Shown here: positions 26,037 through 34,463 of the stretch, one piece after another
Layout of the letters: every line of letters starts with the position of its first letter
Position numbering within the stretch: position 1 is the first letter of the stretch
Source of the DNA: Lacticaseibacillus chiayiensis
GTDB lineage: Bacteria > Bacillota > Bacilli > Lactobacillales > Lactobacillaceae
Length of the DNA stretch: 64,000 nucleotides
Assembly: GCF_004123795.1 (NCBI RefSeq)
Contig: NZ_MSSM01000015.1
Location: 26,582-90,581, forward strand
Direction of reading: 5' to 3'
The notes under the pieces: model-generated
What the model was told of the DNA's origin: nothing
Seen by the model: only the letters and a program-made list of their open reading frames with translations
The model's database searches: none
Translations under genes and position numbers: made by a program

Positions 26037-26234
26037 ATGCAGCAAGGAACAATCGGAGCTGTGATTGGCGTCATTCTTGCCTTTGCCTGGATGCGTTTCG
26101 GGTTCATGGGCATGATGCTTGTCGTGATTTTTGGCGGATTAGGCTGGCTCATTGAGCGTTATCTTGTTCCTAACTGGGGCAACCTCATGAGCTGGCTAAC
26201 GTCTGGCAAAGATGCATTTAGTAAAGGAAAGTAG
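26037..26234 (+). CDS. DUF2273 small membrane protein
   Basis: A 65-aa protein with two membrane helices (IGAVIGVILAFAWMRFGFMGMMLVVIFGGLGWLIE) and a short tail. DUF2273 proteins accompany AmaP and Asp23 in many Firmicutes. AAAGGGTGAT lies at good spacing before ATG 26037. Its role in the complex is unknown. Confidence 0.88.
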   Translation: MQQGTIGAVIGVILAFAWMRFGFMGMMLVVIFGGLGWLIERYLVPNWGNLMSWLTSGKDAFSKGK

Positions 26235-26242
26235 GTGAGTTG

Positions 26243-26659
26243 ATGGATGCAGTAGCACCGCCAAAACCCGTACCGGCACCAAAAGCAGACCAGCACGAGA
26301 CGTTGATGGCGAATAGTCGGGTGACGTTTGAAGATAAAGTCATCGAAAAAATTGCCGCGATTTGTGCCCAGAATGTCGATGGCATTTTGGGGATGGATGG
26401 TTCCGTGATGGATAATCTGACTGAAACTTTTTCCAGCGGTGAGAACATTACCAAAGGCATCTCGGCGGAAGTCGGGGAAAAGCAGGTTGCGATCGATATG
26501 GACGTTTTCCTGGAATTCGACAGCAACGCCCAGACTATTTTCAAACAGCTGTGCGAAAGGATCAGCGCACAAATCGAGCGCATGACCGGCCTACAGTTAA
26601 TTGAATTGAACATGCATGTCAAAGACGTGTTGACCAAACGCGAATGGCAAAAACGTTAA
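26243..26659 (+). CDS. Asp23/Gls24 family envelope stress protein (first copy)
   Basis: A 138-aa Asp23-family protein. The domain runs from TFEDKVIEKIAAICAQNVDGILGMDGSVMDN to MTGLQLIELNMHVKDVLT. It has a proline/alanine-rich N-terminal extension (MDAVAPPKPVPAPKADQHE). These abundant proteins bind the membrane through AmaP and respond to cell-wall or alkaline stress. ATG 26243 follows AGTAGGTGAG. Confidence 0.93.
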   Translation: MDAVAPPKPVPAPKADQHETLMANSRVTFEDKVIEKIAAICAQNVDGILGMDGSVMDNLTETFSSGENITKGISAEVGEKQVAIDMDVFLEFDSNAQTIFKQLCERISAQIERMTGLQLIELNMHVKDVLTKREWQKR

Positions 26660-26694
26660 ATCACGAAACGACCTCAAAAAAAGGAGCGATTAAG

Positions 26695-27144
26695 ATGGAT
26701 AACAACAAACAAAACGGCATCAAGAAGGAACTTAAATTTGACGACGCGGTGATTGCTAAAATCGTCGGGATCACCTGCAATGAAGTCGAAGGCGTCTACT
26801 CGCTTGAAGGCGGCATGATGGCGAATATCACTGATATGTTCACCAAAGATGAAGATCCGACAAAAGGTGTCAGCGTTGATTTAAGTGATGACAAAGATGT
26901 TTCCGTATCGCTTGATGCCACGGTTCGCTATGGTGAAAACGTACCGGACATCTTCAACAAAGTCACCATGGCTGTGGCCAAAAATGTGCGGCAAATGACC
27001 GGCTTGAATGTCACTGAAGTCAAGATGACGGTCAAAGACATGCTGACAAGAGAAGAAATCGCCCGCAATGAGGCAAAAGATAAAGAGAAGGACAACGAAA
27101 GAGAAGGACAACGAAAAAGAGATGCAACCAGCCTAAGAGCGTGA
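26695..27144 (+). CDS. Asp23/Gls24 family protein (second copy) with frameshifted C-terminus
   Basis: A 149-aa Asp23-family protein; the domain runs from LKFDDAVIAKIVGITCNEVEGVYSLEGGMM to MTGLNVTEVKMTVKDMLTREE. ATG 26695 follows AAAGGAGCG. The charged tail contains an exact 16-bp tandem duplication (27085-27100 and 27101-27116). Because 16 is not a multiple of three, the second unit shifts the frame: the tail now reads EREGQRKRDATSLRA and stops inside repeat copy E at 27142, whereas a single unit would give EKEMQPA and stop at once. The Asp23 domain is untouched. Confidence 0.92.
   Translation: MDNNKQNGIKKELKFDDAVIAKIVGITCNEVEGVYSLEGGMMANITDMFTKDEDPTKGVSVDLSDDKDVSVSLDATVRYGENVPDIFNKVTMAVAKNVRQMTGLNVTEVKMTVKDMLTREEIARNEAKDKEKDNEREGQRKRDATSLRA
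27085..27116 (+). repeat. exact 16-bp tandem duplication in the second asp23 gene
   Basis: GAGAAGGACAACGAAA occurs twice head to tail without mismatch, shifting the reading frame of the last codons of the gene. Confidence 0.95.
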
Positions 27145-27251
27145 ACTGGCGCGGTTAGAAGTCGGAGTGTAAGTGGCCTCAGGCGTGATGGCCCGACCTT
27201 GGCCATTGCGCCTGAGGTTCTTACACGCAGACTTCTGGCCCAGTGAACGCA
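27137..27251 (-). repeat. interspersed palindromic repeat, copy E (inverted, downstream of asp23)
   Basis: Complete copy in the opposite orientation. Read on the minus strand it carries AGAAGTC with GACTTCT and CCTCAGG with CCTGAGG in place of the usual CCTTGG/CCAAGG, a multi-base compensatory change, while GTAAG/CTTAC and ATGGCC/GGCCAT are kept. It begins within the last codons of the frameshifted asp23 gene. Confidence 0.9.
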
Positions 27252-27451
27252 TTTCAACACAAAAGGGATAACCCCAGCCAACGGGGCTATCCCTTTTTAG
27301 CTACTCTCATTGCATTTGGCCAACTGGACAACGCTCAAAAAATTGTCCGCCATAAAATAATCGCTGTTTTAAATAGTCGCGAACCTTAATTAATTGACCT
27401 TCCCACGGATAACCTTTAGAATTTTCATCATTATGGATAAGGAGGAACAGC
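27145..27451 (+). other. intergenic region between asp23 and the DUF969 gene
   Basis: Holds repeat copy E, a strong terminator (27261-27298) and about 150 bp of AT-rich DNA before the DUF969 gene. I see no ORF and no riboswitch-like fold. Confidence 0.6.
27261..27298 (+). terminator. terminator of the stress cluster
   Basis: AAAAGGGATAACCCC pairs with GGGGCTATCCCTTTTT. Confidence 0.9.
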
Positions 27452-28138
27452 ATGGAATATTTGAAATTACTCGGCATTGTGATCATTGTTGTCGGCTTTG
27501 CTTTGAAGTGGGATACCACAGCGGTTGTGGTGCTGGCCGCGATTGTAACGGCTGTCTTCTCCGGCATGAGCATTCCGGACTTATTGACGACATTGGGCCA
27601 GAGTTTCGTTGACAATCGAATGGTGTCCTTGTTCTTCTTGACACTGCCTATGATCGGCTTGGTTGAAAGCCATGGCTTAAAAGAAGTGGCGGTCAACGGC
27701 ATTCAAAAACTTAAAAAGCTCACGCCCAGTCGTATTTTGAACCTTTACTTATTGATCCGCGAATTAGGCGGTGTTTTTGGCATTTCATTGTCTGGCCAGG
27801 TGCAGTTTGTCCGTCCGTTGATTACGCCAATGGTCACCGCGGCGGCTGAATCCAAACGTAAACTGACAGATAAGGAAATTGATCTCATCAAAGCGCGGTC
27901 GGCAGCGACAGATAATTTCGGTAACTTTTTTGCCCAGAATCTGTTTGTGGCAACAGCGGGAGTCTTATTGATCGCCAGTACGATGAAAGGCCTCAAGCAT
28001 CCGGTTGAACCCATGCAGGTCGTGTTGGCGTCTATTCCTGTTGCGATCATCACATTAGTCGTTGTGGCTATTTATAATCGCTGGTTTGATCGCCAGTTTG
28101 AGAACGCGACAGGCAGCAGCAAAGGGGGCAAGCGCTAA
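27452..28138 (+). CDS. DUF969 family membrane protein
   Basis: A 228-aa membrane protein (about five helices) of the DUF969 family, starting LKLLGIVIIVVGFALKWDTTAVVVLAAIVTAVFSGMS. With DUF979 it forms a predicted transporter that often sits next to pyroglutamyl peptidase, as here. Substrate not shown; 5-oxoproline or pyroglutamyl peptides are an inference from context. AAGGAGGAAC precedes ATG. Its stop overlaps the next start by one base (TAATG). Confidence 0.88.
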   Translation: MEYLKLLGIVIIVVGFALKWDTTAVVVLAAIVTAVFSGMSIPDLLTTLGQSFVDNRMVSLFFLTLPMIGLVESHGLKEVAVNGIQKLKKLTPSRILNLYLLIRELGGVFGISLSGQVQFVRPLITPMVTAAAESKRKLTDKEIDLIKARSAATDNFGNFFAQNLFVATAGVLLIASTMKGLKHPVEPMQVVLASIPVAIITLVVVAIYNRWFDRQFENATGSSKGGKR

Positions 28139-29052
28139 TGGTTGATACCTTGCTTTTAGTCCTTTATGCCCTGATTGGCGTCGTGATGGCCATAGCCGGG
28201 ATTGAATCGTTTCGCGCAAAAGATAACCCGGCGCGCATTGGAACTGGCTTATTTTGGCTCATCATGGCGGTTATTTTCGCTTTTGGCACATTACTACCGG
28301 CCATGATTGTCGGAGTCTTGGTTGTCGTCATCGGCGTTCTGGCCTTGTTCAAGCAGATTCAAATCGGAAAAATCAAACCGGTTGACGGTGTGCATGCGGC
28401 TCAGGCTGCCAAGCGACTCGGTGGCTGGGTCTTTGCTCCGAGCGTCGTGTTGGCTGTTGTTTCGATCGGTGTTGCCCAGTTTACCAAGCTTGGCGGGCAA
28501 GTCGGCATCGGGATCGGCGCGGCAGTTTCCTTAATTGTTGCGATCATCATGACAAGAGCATCTGGAAAAATGGTTTATAGTGATACGCAGCGGATGGTTC
28601 GCTCAGTTGGCGCTGCTGGGATTTTACCGCAGTTATTGGCAACCTTAGGGGCAGTCTTCACGGCAGCTGGTGTCGGTTCACTAACAGCTAAGTTAATTGC
28701 TGGCCTGTTTCCGGCTGGTAGTCATCTGGGTGGCGTCATCTTATACTGTGTGGCGATGGCCTTGTTCACGATTATTATGGGAAATGCATTTGCGGCCTTT
28801 GCGGTGATTACCGCCGCCATTGGGATTCCATTTGTCATTGCCCAAGGTGCCAATCCGGCGATTGTTGCGGCGATTGGCATGACGTCGGGGTATTGTGGGA
28901 CCTTACTGACACCGATGGCAGCCAACTTTAACAGTCTGCCGGTTGCGTTGCTGGAAATGGACGATCCATTGGGCGTCATCAAGCAACAGGCACCGATTGC
29001 CGTGCTGTTACTGGTGATTCAAATTGGCTTGATGTATTTCTTGGCATTTTAG
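28138..29052 (+). CDS. DUF979 family membrane protein
   Basis: A 304-aa membrane protein with about nine helices, of the DUF979 family. Glycine/alanine-rich regions such as [54 protein letters not shown] resemble ion-transporter folds. It is translationally coupled to the DUF969 gene and followed 14 bases later by pcp. Confidence 0.88.
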   Translation: MVDTLLLVLYALIGVVMAIAGIESFRAKDNPARIGTGLFWLIMAVIFAFGTLLPAMIVGVLVVVIGVLALFKQIQIGKIKPVDGVHAAQAAKRLGGWVFAPSVVLAVVSIGVAQFTKLGGQVGIGIGAAVSLIVAIIMTRASGKMVYSDTQRMVRSVGAAGILPQLLATLGAVFTAAGVGSLTAKLIAGLFPAGSHLGGVILYCVAMALFTIIMGNAFAAFAVITAAIGIPFVIAQGANPAIVAAIGMTSGYCGTLLTPMAANFNSLPVALLEMDDPLGVIKQQAPIAVLLLVIQIGLMYFLAF

Positions 29053-29066
29053 AAAGGATACTGATT

Positions 29067-29714
29067 ATGAAGATTCTTGTAACGGGTTTTGACCCTTTTG
29101 GCGATGATAAAATTAATCCGGCAATTGAGGCGGTTAAACGCTTGCCAGACGAAATTAGCGGCGCAACGATTGTGAAGCTGGAAATTCCGACTAAGTTTAA
29201 CGTGTCTGCTGACGTGGTTCATGATGCGATTGTGAAAGAAAAGCCGGACTATGTGCTTAGTATTGGCCAAGCTGGCGGTCGCTTTGAATTGACGCCGGAG
29301 CGAGTGGCTATCAACTTGGATGATGGCCGGATTAAAGACAATGCCGGTTATCAGCCGCTGAACCATACGATTCACGAAGATGGGCAAACGGCTTATTTTA
29401 CCCAGCTGCCGATTAAAGCGATGGCAAAAGCGATTCGCGAAGCCGGCGTCCCGGCCGCAGTTTCCAATACAGCCGGCACCTATGTCTGCAACCACATTTT
29501 CTATCAGGTGCAATACATGCGCGACAAGGAATTTCCGACCATCAAAGCCGGCTTTATGCACATTCCATTTTTGCCGGAGCAAGTCGTTGCCCGACCAGAA
29601 ACGCCTGCATTGTCGCTTGAGGACGATGTAAAGGGCATCACGGCGGCGATCAAGGCGATTGTTGAACGCGATGGTAAGGGTGATCTTGAAACTGTGGAAG
29701 GTAAGAATCATTAA
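29067..29714 (+). CDS. pcp: pyroglutamyl-peptidase I
   Basis: Cytoplasmic cysteine peptidase (C15) that removes N-terminal pyroglutamate from peptides. At 215 aa the length is standard; the catalytic triad is E78 ([12 protein letters not shown]), C141 ([13 protein letters not shown]) and H165 ([11 protein letters not shown]). AGAAAGGA precedes ATG. It closes an operon with the DUF969 and DUF979 genes, so uptake and hydrolysis of pyroglutamyl compounds may be coupled. Confidence 0.95.
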   Translation: MKILVTGFDPFGDDKINPAIEAVKRLPDEISGATIVKLEIPTKFNVSADVVHDAIVKEKPDYVLSIGQAGGRFELTPERVAINLDDGRIKDNAGYQPLNHTIHEDGQTAYFTQLPIKAMAKAIREAGVPAAVSNTAGTYVCNHIFYQVQYMRDKEFPTIKAGFMHIPFLPEQVVARPETPALSLEDDVKGITAAIKAIVERDGKGDLETVEGKNH

Positions 29715-29871
29715 ACACAGTATGGTGAGAGCACGTTACTAAAATTAAAAATCGAAAGCTCATGCTTCTAATAGAAACAATCTCCGTATTTTCCGTTTCC
29801 TTCCCATAGGCGATATAATAATAGTGGTAGAAAGTTTTCACTCAATGAACCTATACAAGGAGGGTGATTGC

Positions 29872-30492
29872 GTGAGTATCGGGATTATTGGATCAGGGAA
29901 TGTAGGCCGTGCGCTTGGTCAGCTTTTCAGTCATGTTGGTGAAAAGGTGATTTTGTCACATCGGCATGGTGTGGCTTCGTTGGCGCCGGTTATTGCGGAA
30001 ATGCGGTCGACGGTCGAAGCAGGCACCGTCGCGGAGGCGGCTGATCAAGATATTGTCGTGTTGGCAGTGCCGTTCAATGCGCTAGACGAGTTGCCGACAA
30101 AGGTAAAAGCAGATGCGGTCGTGATTGATGCGACGAACTATTTTCCTAGCCGTGATGGCGAGCGCCCGGCATTGACCGAGCATCGCACAACTTCTTCGGA
30201 GCTGGTGGCGCAGCACTTCGGTACCAAGAAAGTGGTGAAGGCGTTCAACACCATTGCCATGACGAAGATCCGCAGTCTGGCTAAGCCGAACCAGTCAAGC
30301 GATCGAATTGCGATTCCGATTGCCGGCGATGATGCTGAGGCCAAACAAATCGTGACGGACTTGATTATGAAAATCGGGTTTGACGCCGTGGATCTTGGTG
30401 ATTTAGCAGATAGCTATCCGGCACAGGCAGATGGCCCGTTGTTCCTGTTTACGGGAGATGCCGATCAGGTGCGGGCGCAGGCAAATAAATAA
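29872..30492 (+). CDS. NADPH-dependent F420 reductase-like oxidoreductase
   Basis: A 206-aa Rossmann protein of the NADP oxidoreductase (coenzyme F420-dependent, PF03807) group. The dinucleotide loop IIGSGNVGRALGQLF opens the protein and the next strand carries LSHRHG; VKAFNTIAMTKI and IPIAGDDAEAKQIV follow the family. These proteins reduce unknown substrates in bacteria without F420. GTG 29872 was chosen because AAGGAGGGTGATT lies upstream; the frame is open from 29824 but the extra residues lack a ribosome site. Confidence 0.85.
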   Translation: MSIGIIGSGNVGRALGQLFSHVGEKVILSHRHGVASLAPVIAEMRSTVEAGTVAEAADQDIVVLAVPFNALDELPTKVKADAVVIDATNYFPSRDGERPALTEHRTTSSELVAQHFGTKKVVKAFNTIAMTKIRSLAKPNQSSDRIAIPIAGDDAEAKQIVTDLIMKIGFDAVDLGDLADSYPAQADGPLFLFTGDADQVRAQANK

Positions 30493-30554
30493 CGGAAAGC
30501 TGCTGTTCATGCGCGTGTCATTTTAGGCTCGGGCATGAGGCAGCTTTCCGTTTT
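30493..30554. terminator. terminator between converging genes
   Basis: CGGAAAGCTGC pairs with GCAGCTTTCCG followed by TTTT; an inner CATGC/GCATG helix extends it. Confidence 0.88.
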
Positions 30555-30614
30555 ATTGATACGTCTAAAATCTAAAAGAGATCAAGGCCGAATCGTTCAG
30601 CGCCGGGCGCAGTG

Positions 30615-31289
30615 TTAGTGCGCAGGCTGTCCGATGCGGTCTTTGTGATTTTGTACGATCATTTTGGCAATGGCTTTGGCGATGTTCTGGTTTTTGAGGA
30701 TAGGCCCATGGGAATAACTGCCGATGGTATTCTTGTAGCGCATCCCTTCGACACCGTCTTCAGGATTGTTGCCGTAGCCTTCGATCATTTTGCCTAAAGG
30801 TTTAAGCTTGTTCTTGTCGTCAAAATAGGTTCGGCCGCTGTGGTTTTCAAACGCCTTAACGGTTCCAAATTCAGTTTGGTACTTGGTGTCGCCAATCATA
30901 CGACTATCGGGTTTGAACACCGTGTGCAGCGGCAAAATGCCAAGCCCCTTGATCACGGTGCCTTCACTGGTCTTGTAATAATCGCCTAGCAATTGATAGC
31001 CACCGCAAATCGCCAGCATCGGTTTGCCATTTTCGATATATTGGCCCAACGTTTTCGCGTAACGCAACAAATCTTTGGCCACGACAGTTTGTTCATAATC
31101 CTGACCGCCGCCGAAGAAAATAAAGTCATAGTCGTTGGCGTTGAAGTCGTCGCCGAGGCTGATGTTATCGACTCGCACTTGGTAGCCTTGTTGATTCAAC
31201 AAATAGCGCAGAATTTTAACATCGCCGCTGTCGCCATAGGTATTCATGAGATCTTCGTACAAGTACGCGATTTTGATTGTGTCTGCCAT
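30615..31289 (-). CDS. gatD: lipid II isoglutaminyl synthase glutaminase subunit GatD-like
   Basis: A 224-aa class I glutamine amidotransferase of the CobB/CobQ type. The nucleophile is C95 in MLAICGGYQLLG and the histidine H194 in GSYSHGPIL. In Gram-positive bacteria GatD supplies ammonia to MurT, which amidates the D-glutamate of lipid II. murT is normally adjacent and is not in the window, so either it lies elsewhere or this is a related amidotransferase. GGAGGCAC precedes ATG 31289. Confidence 0.82.
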   Translation of the reverse strand: MADTIKIAYLYEDLMNTYGDSGDVKILRYLLNQQGYQVRVDNISLGDDFNANDYDFIFFGGGQDYEQTVVAKDLLRYAKTLGQYIENGKPMLAICGGYQLLGDYYKTSEGTVIKGLGILPLHTVFKPDSRMIGDTKYQTEFGTVKAFENHSGRTYFDDKNKLKPLGKMIEGYGNNPEDGVEGMRYKNTIGSYSHGPILKNQNIAKAIAKMIVQNHKDRIGQPAH

Positions 31290-31386
31290 GAATCAAGTGC
31301 CTCCGTTTGGTTTGATTGGCAACAGCTTATCACAAATTCATGATGAAAGAGAAGTCCTCGCATTGGGCGGCTGACACTTCGGCATC

Positions 31387-31445
31387 AAAACAATGCGGTT
31401 AAAGATCGGTCATTGTAAATCGTGATCGGTTCTTTAACCGCATTG
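31387..31445 (-). terminator. terminator of the 126-aa hypothetical gene
   Basis: CAATGCGGTTAAAGA pairs with TCTTTAACCGCATTG; on the minus strand TTTT follows. Confidence 0.85.
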
Positions 31446-31474
31446 ACGTTTAAGCTCTGACGTTCGCCAAAATG

Positions 31475-31855
31475 CTAGCGCTTGTGAGCCTTGATCCAAG
31501 GCTGGGCCTTTTCCTCGATCGCCTTATAAATCGCATCCATATCAGGATAATCACTAATCTCAAATACGAATTCATCAGGCTGATCATGAAAAGTCGGTTT
31601 GTTGTTTAAAATGATATTCAACTGATCGAACTGGTTGTCACCGGTATCTTTCCGGATCTGATACGTGAAAAACGCCGCTTCATAGTTCTGAATATTGTCG
31701 GGTTCTTCATATAAGACTTCCATGAACTGATGATCGGTTCGATAGTTATCTTTTTTTAATTTGTCCCACAAAGCCTGATACTGCTGATGCAAATCAGTCA
31801 GTTGGGCATCGGTCAGTTGTTCGTTTTCCTTGATTTCTTTGCCGTCTAATTCCAT
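31475..31855 (-). CDS. acidic hypothetical protein, 126 aa
   Basis: A soluble, strongly acidic 126-aa protein (MELDGKEIKENEQLTDAQLTDLHQQY...NYEAAFFTYQIRK) with no domain I recognise, no signal and no membrane segment. CAGAGGCG precedes the ATG. It is monocistronic, transcribed away from the rsmG/parAB block, and ends in its own terminator. Confidence 0.75.
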   Translation of the reverse strand: MELDGKEIKENEQLTDAQLTDLHQQYQALWDKLKKDNYRTDHQFMEVLYEEPDNIQNYEAAFFTYQIRKDTGDNQFDQLNIILNNKPTFHDQPDEFVFEISDYPDMDAIYKAIEEKAQPWIKAHKR

Positions 31856-31943
31856 TTTTTTCGCCTCTGAGTTAAGTTACTATTTCATTATCGAACTGTC
31901 AGGAAAGATTGTCAAAACGGTTCAGCGTTTATCATCGCACAAC

Positions 31944-32080
31944 CTGTTTTCACGTGTTGCTTAATATAGAAAAAGTTGCCAAGGGACTACACGCCTATAT
32001 CCATTTTTGACCCGTTTTCACGTCAAGAAGACGGTTGAGCACACGGCACTTTTACGTTACACTTGACAGGTACGTGAAAC
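31944..32080. promoter_or_regulatory. three parS-half-site-like CACGT words upstream of rsmG
   Basis: GTTTTCACGT occurs at 31946-31955 and 32014-32023, and the inverted ACGTGAAAC at 32072-32080. Each resembles half of the parS palindrome TGTTTCACGTGAAACA, but none is a full site. They lie just before the rsmG-noc-parA-parB block. Binding is not established. Confidence 0.35.
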
Positions 32081-32123
32081 CTTGTTTGTTCCACAAAATC
32101 AAATTGAAAAAACGGAGGCAGAC

Positions 32124-32855
32124 ATGGATCCAACAGCTTTTGTCCACGCTCTGGCTGATCACGGCATCGTCTTGGATGACCGCCAGCAGGATCAGTTCGC
32201 GGCTTATTACCAATATCTGATCAGCGAGAATGAGAAAATGAATCTGACGGGCATCACAGCTGAAGGGGACGTCTACCTCAAGCACTTTTATGACTCATTG
32301 ACGCTGGGGATGGTGCTGCCGGATTTGCAAAGCCAGCCGTTATCGCTTTGTGATGTCGGTGCCGGTGCCGGTTTTCCTTCGATTCCGCTTAAAATTGCGT
32401 TTCCGCAGTTAAAAATCACAATTGTCGACTCATTGCAAAAACGGATCGGCTTCCTCGAACGCTTGACGGCACGCTTAAAATTGACAGATGTTCAGCTATT
32501 CCATGATCGCGCCGAAACTTTTGGTGCCAAAAAATCAGCACACCGCGGCCAATTCGATTTGGTCACAGCCCGTGCAGTGGCGGCGCTTAATATTTTAGCT
32601 GAACTGTGCCTGCCACTGGTGAAGCAACAAGGGCGATTTGTGGCCATGAAAGCTGCCGCAACAGCAGAAGAACTCATCGCCGCCAAGCCGGCAATCAGCT
32701 TGTTGGGCGGCAAGTTAGTCCAGGATACGGCGCTAACTTTACCGGAAACGGGCGATACCCGGCATTTGCTGGTGATCGAGAAAGTGAAGGCAACACCAAA
32801 TAAGTACCCTCGCAAGCCAGGGGTACCAAAGAAGCAACCATTGGGAGGTGCATAA
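32124..32855 (+). CDS. rsmG: 16S rRNA (guanine527-N7)-methyltransferase
   Basis: A 243-aa SAM-dependent methyltransferase (GidB) that modifies G527 of 16S rRNA. The SAM loop DVGAGAGFPSIPLKIAFP and the following ITIVDSLQKRIGFLERL are diagnostic; VTARAVAALNIL is the RsmG motif. ATG 32124 follows ACGGAGG. The location just before noc-parAB is the usual origin-proximal arrangement in Firmicutes; noc starts three bases after its stop. Confidence 0.96.
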   Translation: MDPTAFVHALADHGIVLDDRQQDQFAAYYQYLISENEKMNLTGITAEGDVYLKHFYDSLTLGMVLPDLQSQPLSLCDVGAGAGFPSIPLKIAFPQLKITIVDSLQKRIGFLERLTARLKLTDVQLFHDRAETFGAKKSAHRGQFDLVTARAVAALNILAELCLPLVKQQGRFVAMKAAATAEELIAAKPAISLLGGKLVQDTALTLPETGDTRHLLVIEKVKATPNKYPRKPGVPKKQPLGGA

Positions 32856-32858
32856 CGC

Positions 32859-33686
32859 GTGGCTTTATCATTTTTTGGCCATAAAAAGCCAAACGACGAG
32901 ACTGTTGTGCAACAGTTACCATTGAATGCCATTACCCCCAATCAGTTTCAACCGCGGAAAGTCTTTTCAGCAGATTCGATTCAGGAGCTGGCGGCGACGA
33001 TTAAGGAACATGGCTTGCTGCAACCGATTATCGTGCGTGAATATGCACCAGATCAATATGAAATCATTGCTGGGGAGCGGCGTTATCGGGCGATGCAGTT
33101 GTTGGGCTGGGAAAAAGCACCGGCAATTGTCCAGAAGATGGATAATGACGAAAGCGCGTCCATGGCACTGGTTGAAAACCTGCAACGCGAAGGCTTGAGT
33201 GCGATTGAAGAAGGCCAGGCGTATGTGGCTTTGATGAAGCTCAACCAGTTGACCCAAGGCGCCTTGGCCCAGCAACTAGGCAAGAGTCAGGCATTTGTTG
33301 CTAACAAGATCCGCTTGCTGAAGCTCGATGCCCCGGTTCAGGAAGCCATCATGAAAGGGGTCATCAGCGAGCGGCACGGCCGAGAGCTACTGAAGCTTGA
33401 TGAGGATCGCCAGGAACAGGCATTACACCAAATCGTGTCAGATAAACTAACAGTCAAAGAAACGGCTGGTTTGGTCAATGAATGGTTAAGACCAAAAAAA
33501 CCAGAGAAAAAGCCCAAGCCAAAAGTTCGTCGGTCAGCCGTTAGCCACGATACCCGCATTGCCTGGAATACGCTGAAACGTTCAGTCAAAATGATTCGCG
33601 ATACCGGTATGACCGTCACGGCCAAAGAAGAAGATACCGATGACGCTTACCGCATGATTATCGAGATTCCGAAAGAGAAGAGATAG
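32859..33686 (+). CDS. noc: nucleoid occlusion protein Noc (ParB family)
   Basis: A 275-aa ParB paralogue that binds DNA and keeps the division septum off the nucleoid. The N-terminus MALSFFGHKK is the short amphipathic membrane-binding helix of Noc, then ITPNQFQPRKVF, the CTPase motif AGERRYRAM, the HTH QGALAQQLGKSQAFVANKIRLLKL, and a basic linker RPKKPEKKPKPKVRR. GTG start after GGGAGGTG. A Noc identity rather than ParB is supported by the true parB downstream. Confidence 0.9.
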   Translation: MALSFFGHKKPNDETVVQQLPLNAITPNQFQPRKVFSADSIQELAATIKEHGLLQPIIVREYAPDQYEIIAGERRYRAMQLLGWEKAPAIVQKMDNDESASMALVENLQREGLSAIEEGQAYVALMKLNQLTQGALAQQLGKSQAFVANKIRLLKLDAPVQEAIMKGVISERHGRELLKLDEDRQEQALHQIVSDKLTVKETAGLVNEWLRPKKPEKKPKPKVRRSAVSHDTRIAWNTLKRSVKMIRDTGMTVTAKEEDTDDAYRMIIEIPKEKR

Positions 33687-33695
33687 GGGGAGCTC

Positions 33696-34463
33696 ATGAC
33701 ACACATCATCGCTGTCGCCAATCAAAAAGGCGGGGTTGGCAAGACAACAACGACTATTAATCTAGGGGCCTGTTTAGCTAACCTTGGTAAAAAAGTCCTG
33801 ATTGTGGACGTTGACGCTCAAGGCAATGCCACGAGTGGGGTCGGGGTGCAAAAAGCCCAAGTTGAAAAAGACATTTACGATGTTTTGGTTAATGAAGATC
33901 CGATTACCGAAGCCATTTTGCCAACCAAACATAAAAATCTGTCCATCGTCCCTGCAACCATCCAGTTAGCCGGTGCCGAAATCGAGCTAACCAGTCAAAT
34001 GGCGCGGGAGATGCGCTTGAAATTGGGTCTTCATCCGATCGAGGATCAGTACGATTACATTTTGATCGATTGCCCGCCTTCATTGGGTCAGCTTTCAATC
34101 AATGCGTTTACGGCGAGTGATTCGATTCTGATTCCGGTTCAAAGTGAGTATTATGCGTTGGAAGGCCTGAGCCAGTTGCTTAACACCGTTCGGCTTGTCC
34201 AGAAACATTTCAATCCAAATCTGGCGATCGAAGGGGTGTTGCTGACCATGTATGATGCCCGCACGAACCTTGGCGCGCAGGTGATCGATGAAGTGCGCAA
34301 GTATTTTGGCGATAAAGTCTATGCAACCGTGATTCCGCGGATTACCCGATTGGCAGAGGCGCCGAGTTATGGTCTCCCGATCGTGGATTTTGATCCAAAG
34401 TCGCGCGGATCTGAAGTTTACGAAGCTTTAGCCAAGGAGGTGCTGGCTGCTCATGGCGAATAA
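33696..34463 (+). CDS. parA: chromosome partitioning ATPase ParA/Soj
   Basis: A 255-aa Walker-type ATPase for chromosome segregation. The deviant Walker A KGGVGKTTT is at 11-19, followed by VDVDAQGNATSGVG and the switch LIDCPPSLG. GGGGGAG lies upstream of ATG. It overlaps parB by 11 bases. Confidence 0.96.
   Translation: MTHIIAVANQKGGVGKTTTTINLGACLANLGKKVLIVDVDAQGNATSGVGVQKAQVEKDIYDVLVNEDPITEAILPTKHKNLSIVPATIQLAGAEIELTSQMAREMRLKLGLHPIEDQYDYILIDCPPSLGQLSINAFTASDSILIPVQSEYYALEGLSQLLNTVRLVQKHFNPNLAIEGVLLTMYDARTNLGAQVIDEVRKYFGDKVYATVIPRITRLAEAPSYGLPIVDFDPKSRGSEVYEALAKEVLAAHGE

Noticed and set aside
29049..29711. A 220-aa open frame antisense to almost all of pcp.
   Set aside because: pcp has an intact catalytic triad and a ribosome site; the antisense frame has none and its composition (many Arg, Asn, Phe) is that of a shadow frame.
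31944..31960. Perfect parS site near parAB.
   Set aside because: Only half-site-like words are present; the right half of the palindrome does not match.
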